NCBI RefSeq assembly: GCF_022179285.1
Contig: NZ_BPQO01000008.1
Span: forward strand, 159,716 to 223,715
Direction of reading: 5' to 3'
From: Methylobacterium hispanicum
GTDB taxonomy: Bacteria > Pseudomonadota > Alphaproteobacteria > Rhizobiales > Beijerinckiaceae
DNA length: 64,000 nucleotides
The notes beneath the pieces were generated by a model. It was not told where the DNA came from. It was given only the letters and a program-made list of their open reading frames with translations, and did no database searches. This document shows positions 18,361 through 29,991 of the stretch, in pieces; the stretch's first letter is position 1; each line of letters starts with the position of its first letter. The position numbers and the translations under genes are program-made.

Positions 18361-19554
18361 ATGCCTGGGCCGCTGAGCGGTATCCGCGTGCTGGAACTCG
18401 GCCAGCTCATCGCCGCGCCCTTCGCCGCGCGCCTGATGGCCGAGTTCGGCGCCGAGGTGATCAAGGTCGAGCCGCCGGGCGAGGGCGACCCCTTGCGCAA
18501 ATGGCGCAAGATGCACGAGGGCACCTCGCTCTGGTGGTACCTGCAGTCGCGCAACAAGAAGTCGATCGCCGTCAACCTGAAGTCGCCGGAGGGCCTCGAC
18601 GTCGTGAGGCGACTCGCCCAGAGCGCCGACGTCGTGATCGAGAATTTCCGCCCCGGCGGCCTGGAGAAGCTCGGGCTCGGCTGGGACGTGCTCTCCGCCC
18701 TCAACCCCAACCTCGTGATGGTCCGCATCTCGGGCTACGGCCAGACCGGGCCCTACCGTGACCGCCCGGGCTTCGGCGCCATCGGCGAGGCGATGGGCGG
18801 CATCCGCTACACCACCGGCAGCCCCGAGGCGCCCCCGGCCCGGGTCGGCGTCAGCATCGGCGACACGCTGGCCTCGCTCCACGGCGTCATGGGCGCCCTG
18901 ATGGCGCTGCTCCGGGTGAAGATGGGCCAGGGTGCGGGCCAGGTCATCGACGTCTCGCTCGTCGAGAGCGTGTTCAACGTGATGGAGAGCCTCGTTCCCG
19001 AGTACGACCTGCTGGGCGAGGTCCGCACCCGCAGCGGCGGCGCGCTGCCCGGCATCACCCCCTCCAACACCTATCCGACGAAGGACGGCGGCTACGTCGT
19101 CATCGCGGGCAACAGCGATCCGATCTTCCGCCGGCTGATGACGATGATCGGCCGGGCCGACCTCGCCGAGGACCCGGCGCTTCGCAGCAACGACGGCCGC
19201 TCGAGACAGGCCGCGATGCTGGACGGCGTGATCAGCGACTGGTCGGCCGCGCGCACCGTCGAGGAGGCGCTCGCAGCCCTCGACGCCGCCGACGTGCCGG
19301 CCGGCCGGATCTACTCGGTGGCCGACATCGTGGCCGACCCGCACTACCAGGCCCGCGCGATGATCCTCTCCGCCGACCTGCCGGGCGGCCAGCAGGTGAA
19401 GATGCCCGGCATCGTGCCCAAGCTCTCCGAGACCCCCGGCGAGGTGCGCTGGCAGGGGCCGGCGCTGGGCGAGCACACCGATGCGGTCCTCGGCGATCTC
19501 GGCCTCGACGCCGAGGGCATCGCCCGCCTGCGCGCGACGGGAGCGGTGGCATGA
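18361..19554 (+). CDS. Class III (CaiB/BaiF) CoA-transferase
   Basis: A 397-residue family III CoA-transferase, which moves CoA between carboxylic acids through a mixed anhydride on an Asp. The N-terminal signature LSGIRVLELGQLIAAPFA and the ENFRPGGLEKLGLG motif are typical. The likely catalytic Asp is in VGVSIGDTLASLHG (about residue 175). The ATG has a very good ribosome-binding site (cggaggagatgcc). It overlaps the next gene by 4 bp (ATGA) and begins an operon with an HMG-CoA-lyase-like enzyme and a TRAP binding protein. The neighbours suggest activation of an imported hydroxy acid, perhaps a methyl-branched dicarboxylate, before aldol cleavage. The actual substrate is unknown. Confidence 0.92.
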   Translation: MPGPLSGIRVLELGQLIAAPFAARLMAEFGAEVIKVEPPGEGDPLRKWRKMHEGTSLWWYLQSRNKKSIAVNLKSPEGLDVVRRLAQSADVVIENFRPGGLEKLGLGWDVLSALNPNLVMVRISGYGQTGPYRDRPGFGAIGEAMGGIRYTTGSPEAPPARVGVSIGDTLASLHGVMGALMALLRVKMGQGAGQVIDVSLVESVFNVMESLVPEYDLLGEVRTRSGGALPGITPSNTYPTKDGGYVVIAGNSDPIFRRLMTMIGRADLAEDPALRSNDGRSRQAAMLDGVISDWSAARTVEEALAALDAADVPAGRIYSVADIVADPHYQARAMILSADLPGGQQVKMPGIVPKLSETPGEVRWQGPALGEHTDAVLGDLGLDAEGIARLRATGAVA

Positions 19555-20477
19555 GCGAGACGCTGATCGTCCAGGAGGTCGCCACCCGCGACGGCTTCCA
19601 GATCGAGCCCGTCTTCGTGGAGACGGCCGAGAAGATCCGGCTGATCGACGCGCTGGCCGCCGCCGGCTTCAGCCGGATCGAGGTCTCCTCCTTCGTCTCG
19701 CCCAAAGCGGTGCCGGCGCTCTCCGACGCGGCCGAGGTCTTCGCCGGGCTGACGCGCCGCCCCGGCACGGTCTACGTGGCGCTCGTCCCGAACCCGCGGG
19801 GCGCCGAGCGGGCGCTCCAGGCCAAGGTCGACGAGATCAACCTCGTGGCCTCGGTGAGCGAGACGCATAACCGCGCCAACATGGGCATGACGCCCGCCGC
19901 CTCGCTCGAGGGCTTCGCGCGCATCGTGGAGACGGTCCGGGGATCGGGCGTCGGCGTGAACGCGACCGTCGCGACCGCCTTCGGCTGCCCGTTCGAGGGC
20001 GACCAGCCGGTGGACAAGGTGCTGGCCCAGGTGGAGCGGTATCGCGCGCTCGGCGTCGATGGCGTGACGCTCGCCGACACCACCGGCATGGCCAACCCGC
20101 GCCAGGTCGCCCACCTCGTCGAGCGGGTGCTGCCCTCGGTCGGCGCGGCGGGCCTGACCCTGCACTTCCACAACACCCGCGGCCTCGGCCTCGCCAACGT
20201 GCTGGCCGCCTACCAAGCGGGCGCCCGCCGCTTCGATGCGGCGCTCGGCGGCCTCGGCGGCTGCCCGTTCGCGCCGGGGGCCACCGGCAACATCTGCACC
20301 GAGGACCTCGTCAGCATGGCCCACGAGATGGGGCTGGCCACGGGCCTCGACCTCGCGGCCCTCATCGACCTCGCGCGCGACCTGCCGCGCCTCGTCGGCC
20401 ACGACGTGCCGGGTCAGGTCGCCAAGGCCGGCCGGCCCTGCGACCTGCACCCGGCGCCCCCACTCAAGGCCGCCTGA
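19551..20477 (+). CDS. HMG-CoA lyase-like aldolase (HMGL family)
   Basis: A 308-residue TIM-barrel acyl-CoA lyase of the HMGL branch. It splits a 3-hydroxy-3-methylacyl-CoA into acetyl-CoA and a keto acid, with a divalent metal. Family motifs are seen: EVATRDGFQ (9-17; usual HMG-CoA lyase has RDGLQ), the metal-binding HFHNTRG, and the catalytic-Cys loop GGLGGCPFAPGATGN. The start ATG overlaps the stop of the CoA-transferase gene, so the two proteins are translationally coupled. Substrates could be HMG-CoA or a related hydroxyacyl-CoA; the sequence alone does not decide. Confidence 0.92.
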   Translation: MSETLIVQEVATRDGFQIEPVFVETAEKIRLIDALAAAGFSRIEVSSFVSPKAVPALSDAAEVFAGLTRRPGTVYVALVPNPRGAERALQAKVDEINLVASVSETHNRANMGMTPAASLEGFARIVETVRGSGVGVNATVATAFGCPFEGDQPVDKVLAQVERYRALGVDGVTLADTTGMANPRQVAHLVERVLPSVGAAGLTLHFHNTRGLGLANVLAAYQAGARRFDAALGGLGGCPFAPGATGNICTEDLVSMAHEMGLATGLDLAALIDLARDLPRLVGHDVPGQVAKAGRPCDLHPAPPLKAA

Positions 20478-20596
20478 GCCCCATTCTCGCGGAGAAGCTG
20501 TCCCTTCCGGGGGCGGCCCCGCACATGCGACGCGACCCGGCCGGCCCCGAAGGCCGCCGGCAGGGAGCCGCGTCCCCGTCTCGGAGAGGAAACCCC

Positions 20597-21619
20597 ATGA
20601 TCACACGACGCAGCCTGCTCGCCACCGCCGCGACCGGGGCCGGCCTCCTCGCCTGCCCGGCCGTCCTGCGGGCGCAGAGCCCGAAGGTCCTCAAGCTGTC
20701 GCACCAGTTCCCGGGCGGCACGATCGACCAGGGCGATGCCCGCGACCGCATCGCCCGCCGCTTCGGCCAGGCGGTCGAGCAGCGCACCGGCGGCAGCCTG
20801 CAGGTGCAGGTCTACCCGACCTCCTCGCTGATGAAGACGCTCGCCCAGTTCAGCGCCGTGCGGAAGGGCGCACTCGACATGAGCCTCGTGCCGCTCTCCT
20901 ACGCGGGCGGCGAGGTGGTCGAGACCAACCTCGCGCTGATGCCGGCCCTCGTCTCCAGCTACGAGCAGGCCGCCCGGTGGCGCACCGCCCGGATCGGCGA
21001 GGAACTCGCCAAGACGCTCAGCGACAAGGGCGTGATCATCCTGACCTGGGTCTGGCAGTCGGGCGCGGTCGCCTCGCGGGTGAAGCCGATCCTCGAGCCC
21101 GGCGACGTGAAGGGCGTGAAGATCCGCGGCGGCGGGCGCGAGATGGACATGATGTTCCAGGCGGCCGGCGGCATCGTCTCCACCATGCCCTCGAGCGAGA
21201 TGTATATCGGCATGCAGACCGGCGCCCTGGAGGCGGCGGTGAGCGCCTCGACCAGCCTGATCTCCTTCCGGCTCGACGAGATGACCAAGAACCTGACCGC
21301 GGGGCGCGGGCGCTCGTTCTGGTTCATCCTGGAGCCGCTGATCATGTCGAAGGCGACGTTCGACGCGCTGACCCCCGAGCAGCGACAGGCTGTCCGCGAC
21401 GTCGGCCAGGAGATGGAGGCGTTCTCCTTCGAGGCCGCGAAGGCCGACGACGAGGAGATCGTGAAGATCTACGCGGCCCGCGGTGCCAAGGTCCACGACC
21501 TCACCGACGCGCACATCGCCAAGTGGAAGGAACTCGCCCGCGACACCGCCTGGAAGGATTTCTCGGCCAAGAACGCTCGCTGCGCGGAGCTTCTGAAGCT
21601 CGCGGAGCAGGTCGCGTGA
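20597..21619 (+). CDS. TRAP transporter substrate-binding protein, DctP family
   Basis: A 340-residue periplasmic binding protein for carboxylates. The ATG follows ggagaggaaacccc and gives a Tat-type signal (TRRSLLATAA, residues 3-12, cleavage near VLRAQ). The fold signature LKLSHQFPGGT and the RGGGREMDMMFQAAGG region are typical of DctP proteins, the second region holding the Arg that pairs with the substrate carboxylate. No gene for the membrane subunits DctQ or DctM lies nearby, so it must use a permease encoded elsewhere or act as a sensor. It is 119 bp behind the lyase and probably in the same operon. Confidence 0.92.
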   Translation: MITRRSLLATAATGAGLLACPAVLRAQSPKVLKLSHQFPGGTIDQGDARDRIARRFGQAVEQRTGGSLQVQVYPTSSLMKTLAQFSAVRKGALDMSLVPLSYAGGEVVETNLALMPALVSSYEQAARWRTARIGEELAKTLSDKGVIILTWVWQSGAVASRVKPILEPGDVKGVKIRGGGREMDMMFQAAGGIVSTMPSSEMYIGMQTGALEAAVSASTSLISFRLDEMTKNLTAGRGRSFWFILEPLIMSKATFDALTPEQRQAVRDVGQEMEAFSFEAAKADDEEIVKIYAARGAKVHDLTDAHIAKWKELARDTAWKDFSAKNARCAELLKLAEQVA

Positions 21620-21821
21620 GCCACGGCCTCGACGCGGCCGGGAGGCGGGCGGGGCACCGTCCGTAGGCCCGCCTGCCGGGGCGCGCCCCGGGCCCGGCTC
21701 CGCAGTTCAACTCCGTGCAGTGGGATGCAGAGCCCGAAAATTGGGACGCTCAGGCATTTTACGCCGCCGCGTCCCGTGCCTTGTTCGCAGGCTGTATCGC
21801 GGTGCGACGACGGGGCGGACA

Positions 21822-21995
21822 ATGGATCAGCGTGGCGAGCTTATACCGAACTGGCTGCGTCGGCGACGCTTCTCGCTGAAGGCCAAGCGGCTGATCGCCG
21901 TCGCCCTCCGCCGCCGCAGAATCCTGGCGGGCCCGGTGCCGGGCACCGTGGCGACGCGCCCTGCGGGCAACATCATCCCGTTCCAGCGCCGATAG
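21822..21995 (+). CDS. Small basic protein, unknown function
   Basis: A possible 57-residue, very Arg-rich protein starting MDQRGELIPNW and ending NIIPFQRR. The C-terminal IPF/VPF-x-R-R ending is common on small conserved hypothetical proteins in the Hyphomicrobiales, which is why it is listed. The ATG follows cggggcggaca, a moderate ribosome-binding site, and a strong hairpin lies 9 bp after the stop. An upstream in-frame ATG (21720) would give 91 residues. I do not recognise a function. Confidence 0.4.
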   Translation: MDQRGELIPNWLRRRRFSLKAKRLIAVALRRRRILAGPVPGTVATRPAGNIIPFQRR

Positions 21996-22004
21996 GACAC
22001 GCGC

Positions 22005-22036
22005 GACGGGCTGCCGACCGAGGTCGGCAGCCCGTC
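22005..22036. terminator. Perfect hairpin between convergent transcripts
   Basis: A perfect 15-bp stem (gacgggctgccgacc and ggtcggcagcccgtc) with a 2-nt spacer sits between the small basic ORF and the 3' end of gltA. There is only a weak T-run, so it may work as a bidirectional terminator or as an RNA-stabilising stem. Confidence 0.7.
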
Positions 22037-22065
22037 TTCACGCGTCCGCGGGGTGCGCTGCCCGC

Positions 22066-23355
<1,290 letters not shown>

Positions 23356-23576
23356 GGGACGTGGACCTCTCCTGGCGAGGGTGCGTTGCCGGCTGCGCGC
23401 CGCGGCCCGAAGCCGCGGTCCGCACTCGGGCACCGTCAGCATTTTGCTGCAGGTGCTCACAGGTGCATCGGGTTAGCGGATCGGTCGGACGCCAGCAACG
23501 GGGCGGGTGACATCCGCCCCGGAACGCCTAGCGAAATCCGGACCGCGCGGCCGATTCCGTGCGGCCCGGCGGCCCC

Positions 23577-24998
23577 TTAAGCGGCCTGATCGCGCAGCCG
23601 TGCGAGGCTCTCGTCCCGGCCCAGCACCGCCATCACGTCGAAGAGCGGCGGGGACGTTGTGCGGCCGGTGAGTGCTGCGCGCAAGGGTTGCGCCACCTGC
23701 CCGAGCTTCACGCCCGCGCTCTCGGCGAAGGCGCGCACCGCGGCCTCGGTCGCTGCGGCGTCCCAGTCCGGCAGGGCCTCCAGCGCCGGCAGCACCGCGG
23801 CGAGGCGCGCCTTGCCGTCCGCGCCGAGCAGAGCCCTGGCCTTCTCGTCGAGCGCGAGCGGGCGCGGGGCGTAGAGGTAGTAGGCGCTGTCGAGGAGCTC
23901 GATCAGGGTCTTGGCGCGCTCCTTCAGCCCCGGCATCGCCGCGAGCAGCTTCCGGCGCAGGTCGTCCGGCAGCGGCGCCGAGAGGCCGCGGGCCGGGCCG
24001 ACATGGGGCAGCATCGCCTCGATCGCGCGGAGCAGGTCGGCATCCGCCGCGCCCCGGATGTAGAGGCCGTTGAGGTTCTCCAGCTTGGCGAAGTCGAAGC
24101 GCGCGGCCGAGCGGCCGACCGCCTTCAGGTCGAAGGCCGCCACCATCTCGTCGGTCGAGAACACCTCCTGGTCGCCGTGGCTCCAGCCGAGGCGCACGAG
24201 GTAGTTGCGCAGCGCCGCCGGCAGGTAGCCGAGGTCGCGGTAGGCATCGACGCCGAGCGCCCCGTGGCGCTTCGAGAGCTTGGCCCCGTCCGCCCCGTGG
24301 ATCAGCGGGATGTGGGCCATCGCCGGCACCGCCCAGCCCATCGCCCGGTAGATCTGGCTCTGGCGCGCGGCGTTGGTGAGGTGGTCGTCGCCGCGGATGA
24401 TCTGGGTGACGCCCATGTCGTGGTCGTCCACCACCACGGCCAGCATGTAGGTCGGCGTGCCGTCCGAGCGCAGCAGGACGAGGTCGTCGAGGTCGCGGTT
24501 GGCCCAGGTCACGCGGCCCTGCACCGCGTCCTCCACCACGGTCTCGCCCTCGGTGGGGGCGCGCAGGCGAATGACGAAGGGTGCGCCGGCCGGCGCCTCG
24601 GCGGCATCGCGGTCGCGCCAGCGCCCGTCGTAGCGGGACGGCTTGCCCTCCGCGCGGGCCCGCTCGCGCATCTGGGTCAGCTCCTCGGCCGTGGCGTAGC
24701 AGCGATAGGCGTTCCCCGAGGCCAGCAGGCTCTCGGCCACCTCGCGGTGCCGGGCGGCGCGGGCGAACTGGAACACCACCTCGCCGTCCCAGTCGAGGCC
24801 GAGCCAGCGCATCCCGTCGAGGATCGCGTCGATCGCCCCTTGGGTCGAGCGCTCGCGATCGGTGTCCTCGATGCGCAGCAGCATCCGGCCGCCGTGGTGG
24901 CGGGCGTAGAGCCAGTTGAACAGCGCGGTGCGGGCGCCCCCGATATGGAGGTAGCCCGTGGGCGAGGGCGCGAAGCGCGTGACGACGGGTGACGACAT
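23577..24998 (-). CDS. gltX: Glutamyl-tRNA synthetase
   Basis: Class I aminoacyl-tRNA synthetase, 473 residues. The HIGH motif is at the N-terminus ([12 protein letters not shown]) and KMSKS reads KLSKRHG. Alphaproteobacteria usually have two GluRS paralogues, one of which often charges tRNA-Gln before amidation; which one this is cannot be told here. The ATG ([15 protein letters not shown]) is placed from the family N-terminus. Confidence 0.97.
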   Translation of the reverse strand: MSSPVVTRFAPSPTGYLHIGGARTALFNWLYARHHGGRMLLRIEDTDRERSTQGAIDAILDGMRWLGLDWDGEVVFQFARAARHREVAESLLASGNAYRCYATAEELTQMRERARAEGKPSRYDGRWRDRDAAEAPAGAPFVIRLRAPTEGETVVEDAVQGRVTWANRDLDDLVLLRSDGTPTYMLAVVVDDHDMGVTQIIRGDDHLTNAARQSQIYRAMGWAVPAMAHIPLIHGADGAKLSKRHGALGVDAYRDLGYLPAALRNYLVRLGWSHGDQEVFSTDEMVAAFDLKAVGRSAARFDFAKLENLNGLYIRGAADADLLRAIEAMLPHVGPARGLSAPLPDDLRRKLLAAMPGLKERAKTLIELLDSAYYLYAPRPLALDEKARALLGADGKARLAAVLPALEALPDWDAAATEAAVRAFAESAGVKLGQVAQPLRAALTGRTTSPPLFDVMAVLGRDESLARLRDQAA

Positions 24999-25183
24999 CG
25001 ATCTCGGGGTGCGGGTAGCAGCGCGCGGGTCCTTGGAAGACGGGCGGGCTCGCGGGCGAACGGGAACGGGGCGGCCGGCCCTGTGGGGCGCGGCGGCGGT
25101 GGCTGTAGCATGGCCCCGCCGATGCGTTAAGAAAGCGTTGACGCGGCGTGAATGTTCACCGCCCGTGACGGACGGCCCGGGCC

Positions 25184-27427
25184 ATGGAGCGGATCGGCGC
25201 GCGGGGGAGCGGCGGGAGCCTCGCGCTGGGCATCCCCCTGCGCCGCGCGCCCGGCCTCGCCCTGCCGGCTCTGCGCGGCTGGATCGGTCGCAGCCTTGCC
25301 ACGGAGGCCGCGCAGCGGCGGCTGTTTCCCTGGCTCGCGGTCGCCTTCGGGGCCGGCATCCTGCTGTTCTTCGGCGTCGCGGACGGCGCGCCCGTCCTCG
25401 CCGCGCCGCTCGCCGCGGCCGCCCTCTGCCTCGCGCTGACGCCCTGGCTCGGCACCCGGCCCGCGGCCCTGGCGCTCGCCCTCCTCCTGGCGGCGGCCTT
25501 CCTGGGCTTCGCCGCCGCCGCGTGGCGGGTCTCGCGCGTCGCCGGCCCGGTCCTCGTCCGCACCACGATCGGGCCGCTCGCCGGCCGCGTCGAATCCCTG
25601 GAGGAGCGCGAGGAGGGCGCACGCCTCGTGGTCCGCGTCGCCCGCTTCGGTGCGCTCCGCCCGGAGGAGACGCCGCGGCGGGTGCGGGTGTCGTTCAGGA
25701 AGGCGCCGCCCGTGAAGCCGGGCGACGCGATCGAGGCGAGCGCCCGCCTGCTGCCGCCGCCGGAAGCCGCCCGGCCCGGCGGCTACGATTTCGCCCGGGA
25801 CGCGTGGTTCCGCGGCATCGGCGCCGTCGGCTCGCTGACCGGCAAGATCGTGGTGCGGCCGCCCGCCGAGGAACCGGACCTGCCCGCGCGCCTCGCCGCC
25901 CTCGTGGACGCGGCGCGCAACGCTCTGACCCGGCGCATCGCCGAGGCGACGGGGGGCCAGGCCGGCGCGGTGGCCGCGGCGCTGGTCACCGGCAAGCGGG
26001 GCCTGATCGCGCCCGCCACCAGCGAGACCCTGCGGGCGGCGGGGATCTACCACGTCGTCTCCATCTCGGGGCTTCACATGGTGCTGGCGGCGGGCGTGGT
26101 GTTCTGGCTGATCCGGGCGGGGCTGGCGCTGGTGCCGCATCTCGCCCTGTTCTGGCCGATCAAGAAGATCGCGGCCGCCGTCGCGATGCTCGGCGTCACC
26201 GCCTACTGCATCTTCTCCGGCTGGGACGTCGCGGCCGAGCGCTCCCTCGTGATGACGCTGATCATGCTGGGCGCGATCCTGGTCGATCGTCCGGCCCTCT
26301 CGATGCGCAACCTCGCGCTGGCGGCGCTCGTCGCGCTCGCCCGCGAGCCCGAGGCCCTGCTCGGCCCGAGCTTCCAGATGTCGTTCGGGGCGGTGGCCGG
26401 GCTCATCGCCTGCGCGCGGCTCGTGGGCGGGGCCCTGTTCCGGCAGCCGGGGGCGGGACGGATCGGCCGGCTCTACGGCGCGGTGCTGGCCGCGGTGATC
26501 GGCACCCTCGCCACGACGCTGGTGGCGCAGGTCGCGACCGCGCCCTTCGCCACCTACCATTTCCAGACCGTGCAGCCCTTCGGGTTGCTCGGCAACGCGC
26601 TGACCCTGCCGCTGGTCTCGCTCGCGGTGATGCCGGCGGCGGTCCTCGGGATCCTGGCCTACCCCTTCGCCCTCGACCTGCCGGTCTGGTGGCTGATGGG
26701 GCAGGCGGTGCGGGGGATGCTGGCGATCTCGGGGTGGATCGAGGGCTTCGGGGGCGCGACCCTGGTGGTGCCGGCCTTCGGCAGCGCGGCCCTCGGGCTG
26801 CTGGCCGCCGCGCTCCTGCTCGCGACGCTGCCGGTCTCCGGCCTGCGCTGGCTCGCGCTCCTGCCCGGCGCCTGCGGGCTCGCCCTCGCGGCGGCTCCGG
26901 AGCGCCACGACCTCTACGTCGACCGGCAGGGCGGCGGGGCGGCGCTGCGCGGTGCGGACGGGCGGCTGATCACGCTCGGGCGCCCCTCGGGCTTCGTGCT
27001 CGAGCAGTGGCTGAAGGCGGACGGCGACGGGCGAAAGCCCGCGGATCTGGGCGGCGGCACCTGCGACCGGCTCGGCTGCGTCGGACACCTCGCGGACGGG
27101 CGCGCCGTCGCCCTGGTGCGCGACCGTCGCGCCTTCGCGGAGGATTGCGCCCGCGCCGCCGTGATCGTCACGGGCCTCGCCGCGCCACCCGGTTGCGCCG
27201 CCGCCCTGGTGATCGACCGGGCCTATCTGGCCCGGCACGGTGCGACGGCTTTGCGCGTCGCCGCGGGCGGCTCGCTCGCCGTGCACCACGCCCGCGATCC
27301 CGCCCGGTCCGCGCCCTGGTGGCCGGCCGCGCGGCCGCCCCCGCAGACGGAAAAGGCCCCGCGGCCGGAGACCGCGGAGCCCGCGCAGGAGGAGACGCCC
27401 GGCCCGCCGGACGACCCCGATCCGTGA
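25184..27427 (+). CDS. comEC: ComEC/Rec2-family membrane protein
   Basis: A 747-residue polytopic inner-membrane protein of the ComEC/Rec2 family, which forms the DNA-uptake channel in competent bacteria. An N-terminal pair of helices (about 47-115) is followed by the DUF4131/OB-like region (125-230) and the competence domain with the signature [13 protein letters not shown] (about 289-301). The C-terminal metallo-beta-lactamase domain of long ComEC proteins appears absent or reduced to a short region without an HxHxDH motif. It is divergent from gltX and 7 bp from the convergent lexA stop. Other competence genes were not seen except a ComEA-like protein near 48.7 kb. Confidence 0.9.
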   Translation: MERIGARGSGGSLALGIPLRRAPGLALPALRGWIGRSLATEAAQRRLFPWLAVAFGAGILLFFGVADGAPVLAAPLAAAALCLALTPWLGTRPAALALALLLAAAFLGFAAAAWRVSRVAGPVLVRTTIGPLAGRVESLEEREEGARLVVRVARFGALRPEETPRRVRVSFRKAPPVKPGDAIEASARLLPPPEAARPGGYDFARDAWFRGIGAVGSLTGKIVVRPPAEEPDLPARLAALVDAARNALTRRIAEATGGQAGAVAAALVTGKRGLIAPATSETLRAAGIYHVVSISGLHMVLAAGVVFWLIRAGLALVPHLALFWPIKKIAAAVAMLGVTAYCIFSGWDVAAERSLVMTLIMLGAILVDRPALSMRNLALAALVALAREPEALLGPSFQMSFGAVAGLIACARLVGGALFRQPGAGRIGRLYGAVLAAVIGTLATTLVAQVATAPFATYHFQTVQPFGLLGNALTLPLVSLAVMPAAVLGILAYPFALDLPVWWLMGQAVRGMLAISGWIEGFGGATLVVPAFGSAALGLLAAALLLATLPVSGLRWLALLPGACGLALAAAPERHDLYVDRQGGGAALRGADGRLITLGRPSGFVLEQWLKADGDGRKPADLGGGTCDRLGCVGHLADGRAVALVRDRRAFAEDCARAAVIVTGLAAPPGCAAALVIDRAYLARHGATALRVAAGGSLAVHHARDPARSAPWWPAARPPPQTEKAPRPETAEPAQEETPGPPDDPDP

Positions 27428-27434
27428 TGCCCGC

Positions 27435-28160
27435 TCAGTAGCGGCGCACGAGGCTGACGAGCCGGCCCTGGATCTGCACCCGGTCGGGCCCGAGCACGCG
27501 GGTCTCGTAGGCGGGGTTGGCAGCCTCCAGCGCGATCGAGGAGCCGCGCTTGCGCAGGCGCTTCAGCGTGGCCTCCTCGTCGTCGATCAGCGCCACGATG
27601 ATGTCGCCGGTGTTGGCCGTGTCCTGCTTGCGGATCACCACGAGGTCGCCGTCGAGGATGCCGGCCTCGACCATCGAGTCGCCGCGCACCTCCAGGGCGT
27701 AGTGCTCGCCGCCCGCCAGGAAGTCCGGCGACAGTGTGATGGCCGAGCTCTGGTTCTGGATCGCCGAGATCGGCGTGCCGGCGGCGATCCGGCCCATGAC
27801 CGGGATCGAGACGGCGCGGCCCTGCTCGTCGGTGAACTGGGTGGTGGTGGGCCGGGGCGGCGCCGCCTTGGCCCGGCCGCCCTCGACCACGCTCGGGGTG
27901 AAGCGGCGCGGCTCGGGCATTGCCGCGGCCGTCGCGGGCCCGAGGCTCTCGGGCAGGCGGATCACCTCGATGGCGCGGGCCCGGTTCGGTAGGCGGCGCA
28001 GGAAGCCGCGCTCCTCGAGCGCCGTGATCAGCCGGTGGATGCCCGACTTCGACTTGAGGTCGAGCGCGTCCTTCATCTCGTCGAAGGAGGGCGGCACGCC
28101 GCTCTCGCGCATCCGCTGCTGGATGAAGCGCAGGAGATCCAGCTGTTTACGCGTCAGCAT
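27435..28160 (-). CDS. lexA: SOS repressor LexA
   Basis: SOS regulon repressor and self-cleaving serine peptidase, 241 residues. The winged-helix domain occupies residues 1-70. The self-cleavage bond is Ala127-Gly128 (GRIAAGTPI), the nucleophile is Ser162 (GDSMVE), and the general base is Lys200 (ATLKRL). The linker is longer than in E. coli, as usual in alphaproteobacteria. A perfect alphaproteobacterial SOS box lies 68 bp upstream of the start, so it should repress itself. It ends 7 bp from the convergent comEC stop. Confidence 0.97.
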   Translation of the reverse strand: MLTRKQLDLLRFIQQRMRESGVPPSFDEMKDALDLKSKSGIHRLITALEERGFLRRLPNRARAIEVIRLPESLGPATAAAMPEPRRFTPSVVEGGRAKAAPPRPTTTQFTDEQGRAVSIPVMGRIAAGTPISAIQNQSSAITLSPDFLAGGEHYALEVRGDSMVEAGILDGDLVVIRKQDTANTGDIIVALIDDEEATLKRLRKRGSSIALEAANPAYETRVLGPDRVQIQGRLVSLVRRY

Positions 28161-28227
28161 CGGGCAGCACTCGCATTCGGGGCAGGCGGAATCGCGGCTT
28201 CGGAAACAAACCACGAACACGTTAAAC

Positions 28228-28242
28228 GTTCCGCAAGTGTTC
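28228..28242. promoter_or_regulatory. LexA operator (SOS box)
   Basis: A perfect direct repeat GTTC-N7-GTTC, the alphaproteobacterial LexA consensus, lies 68 bp upstream of the lexA start. A third GTTC (28255) follows at wider spacing, and a GAAC at 28215 forms a dyad with the first GTTC. Autoregulation of lexA is expected. Confidence 0.92.
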
Positions 28243-28279
28243 CGCAAGCGGGGTGTTCCGCGGCGCCCCTCGATGAGCT

Positions 28280-29509
28280 TCAGACCAGCCGGCGATCCAG
28301 GCGGATGATGCGGCAGGGATCGCCCGCCCGCGCGGGCGGGGCGTGCGGCTCGCGGATCAGCAGGGCCTCGGCCTGGCCGAGCACCGCCAGCATCGAGGAA
28401 TCCTGGCGCCGCTCCGGTGTCGCCTCGGGCAGGCGGTCGGGCGCCGTGCGCAGGGTCGCCCGCATGTAGTCCTGGCGACCGTCATTGGCCTCGAGGTCGC
28501 GGCCGAGGAGCGCCGGCTCGCTGCGGTCGGCCCCCGCGTTCGGATCGCCGAGCAGGGCGCGGATCGCCGGCAGGACGAAGAGCAGGCCGCAGACGATCGA
28601 GGAGACCGGGTTGCCGGGCAACCCGATCACCAGCATGGGCCCAAGCCGGCCGTGCATCAGCGGCTTGCCGGGGCGCAGCGCCACCCGCCAGAATCCGAGT
28701 TCCAGCCCCTCCTTCGCCAGCGCCGCCTGGACGAGGTCGTGGTCGCCGACCGAGGCGCCGCCTAGCGTCACCAGAAGGTCGGCCCGGGCTCCGCGCGCGC
28801 GGCGGAAGGCCTCCTCCAGGGCGGCGTGCTCGTCGCGGACCACGCCGAGATCGACCGGCTCGCCGCCGGCCGACCCGACGAGGGCCGAGAGCGCGAAGGT
28901 GTTCGAGGCGACGATCTGGTCCCAGGCGGGCGCGGCGCCCGGAAGGACCAGCTCGTCGCCGGTCGCCAGGATCGCGACGCGGGGGCGGCGGCGCAGGCCG
29001 AGCACGGGATGCCCGGCCGCGGCCGCGAGCGCGAGGCGGCGCGCGTCGAGGGTCTCGCCCGCCCGAAGGAGCGTGTCGCCGGCCGAGAAATCGAGCCCCG
29101 CGCGGCGGACGAAGCGCTCGGGCACGACCGGCTCCAGCACGCGCACCGTGTCGTCCTCCGCCTCGGCGTTCTCCTGGATCAGGATCGCGTCGGCGCCCTC
29201 CGGCACGGGGGCGCCGGTGAAGATCCGCACCGCCTCACCCGCCTCGAGCGCGCCGCGGAAGCCGTGGCCCGCCGCGCTGGTGCCGACGCGCCGCAGGATC
29301 GCGCCGGCGCGGCCGGCGTCCTGGGCGCGCACCGCGTAGCCGTCCATGGCCGACGCCCGGAAGGGCGGCTGCGTGCGGGTGGCCGCGACGTCCACGGCGA
29401 GGGACCGGCCGGCGGCCTGGGCGAGGGGCACGTCCTCGGCCTCGACCGGCCCGGGCACGCTCGCCAGGATCCGGGCAAGCGCCTCCGCGACCGGGATCGG
29501 CCCGCTCAC
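28280..29509 (-). CDS. moeA: Molybdopterin molybdotransferase
   Basis: Inserts molybdate into adenylylated molybdopterin in the last step of molybdenum cofactor synthesis. The protein is 409 residues, the normal size. The MPT-binding motif is [13 protein letters not shown], and the N-terminal domain contains the conserved [11 protein letters not shown]. The start is a GTG that overlaps the moaC stop (GTGA), which supports it over ATG codons; the longer upstream frame is non-homologous. It is the last gene of the trpG-trpD-trpC-moaC-moeA operon. Confidence 0.95.
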   Translation of the reverse strand: MSGPIPVAEALARILASVPGPVEAEDVPLAQAAGRSLAVDVAATRTQPPFRASAMDGYAVRAQDAGRAGAILRRVGTSAAGHGFRGALEAGEAVRIFTGAPVPEGADAILIQENAEAEDDTVRVLEPVVPERFVRRAGLDFSAGDTLLRAGETLDARRLALAAAAGHPVLGLRRRPRVAILATGDELVLPGAAPAWDQIVASNTFALSALVGSAGGEPVDLGVVRDEHAALEEAFRRARGARADLLVTLGGASVGDHDLVQAALAKEGLELGFWRVALRPGKPLMHGRLGPMLVIGLPGNPVSSIVCGLLFVLPAIRALLGDPNAGADRSEPALLGRDLEANDGRQDYMRATLRTAPDRLPEATPERRQDSSMLAVLGQAEALLIREPHAPPARAGDPCRIIRLDRRLV

Positions 29510-29985
29510 GCCTCGGCCCTGTAGGCGCCCGAGCGGCCGCCGTCCTTGGCCATGAGCCGGACGCCCTCGATGCGCATCCCGCGATCGACCGCCTTCACCA
29601 TGTCGTAGACCGTGAGGCAGGCGACCGAGACCGCGGTCAGTGCCTCCATCTCGACGCCGGTCGGGCCCTGCACCCGCACCTCGGCGGTCACGCGCAGGCC
29701 CGGCAGGGCCTCGTCGACCGCGCAATCGACCCGGACCTTCGAGAGGAGCAGCGGGTGGCAGAGAGGGATCAGTTCGTGGGTGCGCTTGGCGGCCATGATG
29801 CCGGCGAGCCGCGCCGTGCCGATCACGTCGCCCTTCTTGGCGTCGCCCTCGCGGATCAGCGCCAGGGTCTCGGGGCGCATCACCACGCAGCCCTCGGCGG
29901 TCGCGGTACGGTCGGTCGCCGCCTTGTCGGTGACGTCGACCATGTTGGCCGCGCCGCTGGCGTCGAGATGGGTGAGGCCGCTCAT
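29506..29985 (-). CDS. moaC: Cyclic pyranopterin monophosphate synthase
   Basis: Second enzyme of molybdenum cofactor synthesis; with MoaA it converts GTP to cyclic pyranopterin monophosphate. The 159 residues carry the conserved [26 protein letters not shown] and [10 protein letters not shown] segments, with the catalytic Lys and Asp in MVKAVDRGM. It starts 6 bp after trpC and overlaps moeA, so it is translationally coupled to both. Confidence 0.97.
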   Translation of the reverse strand: MSGLTHLDASGAANMVDVTDKAATDRTATAEGCVVMRPETLALIREGDAKKGDVIGTARLAGIMAAKRTHELIPLCHPLLLSKVRVDCAVDEALPGLRVTAEVRVQGPTGVEMEALTAVSVACLTVYDMVKAVDRGMRIEGVRLMAKDGGRSGAYRAEA

Positions 29986-29991
29986 GCTCCC

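Noticed and set aside
25127..25143. CtrA-like TTAA-N7-TTGAC motif upstream of comEC
   Set aside because: It deviates from the consensus in the second half and no cell-cycle context supports it.
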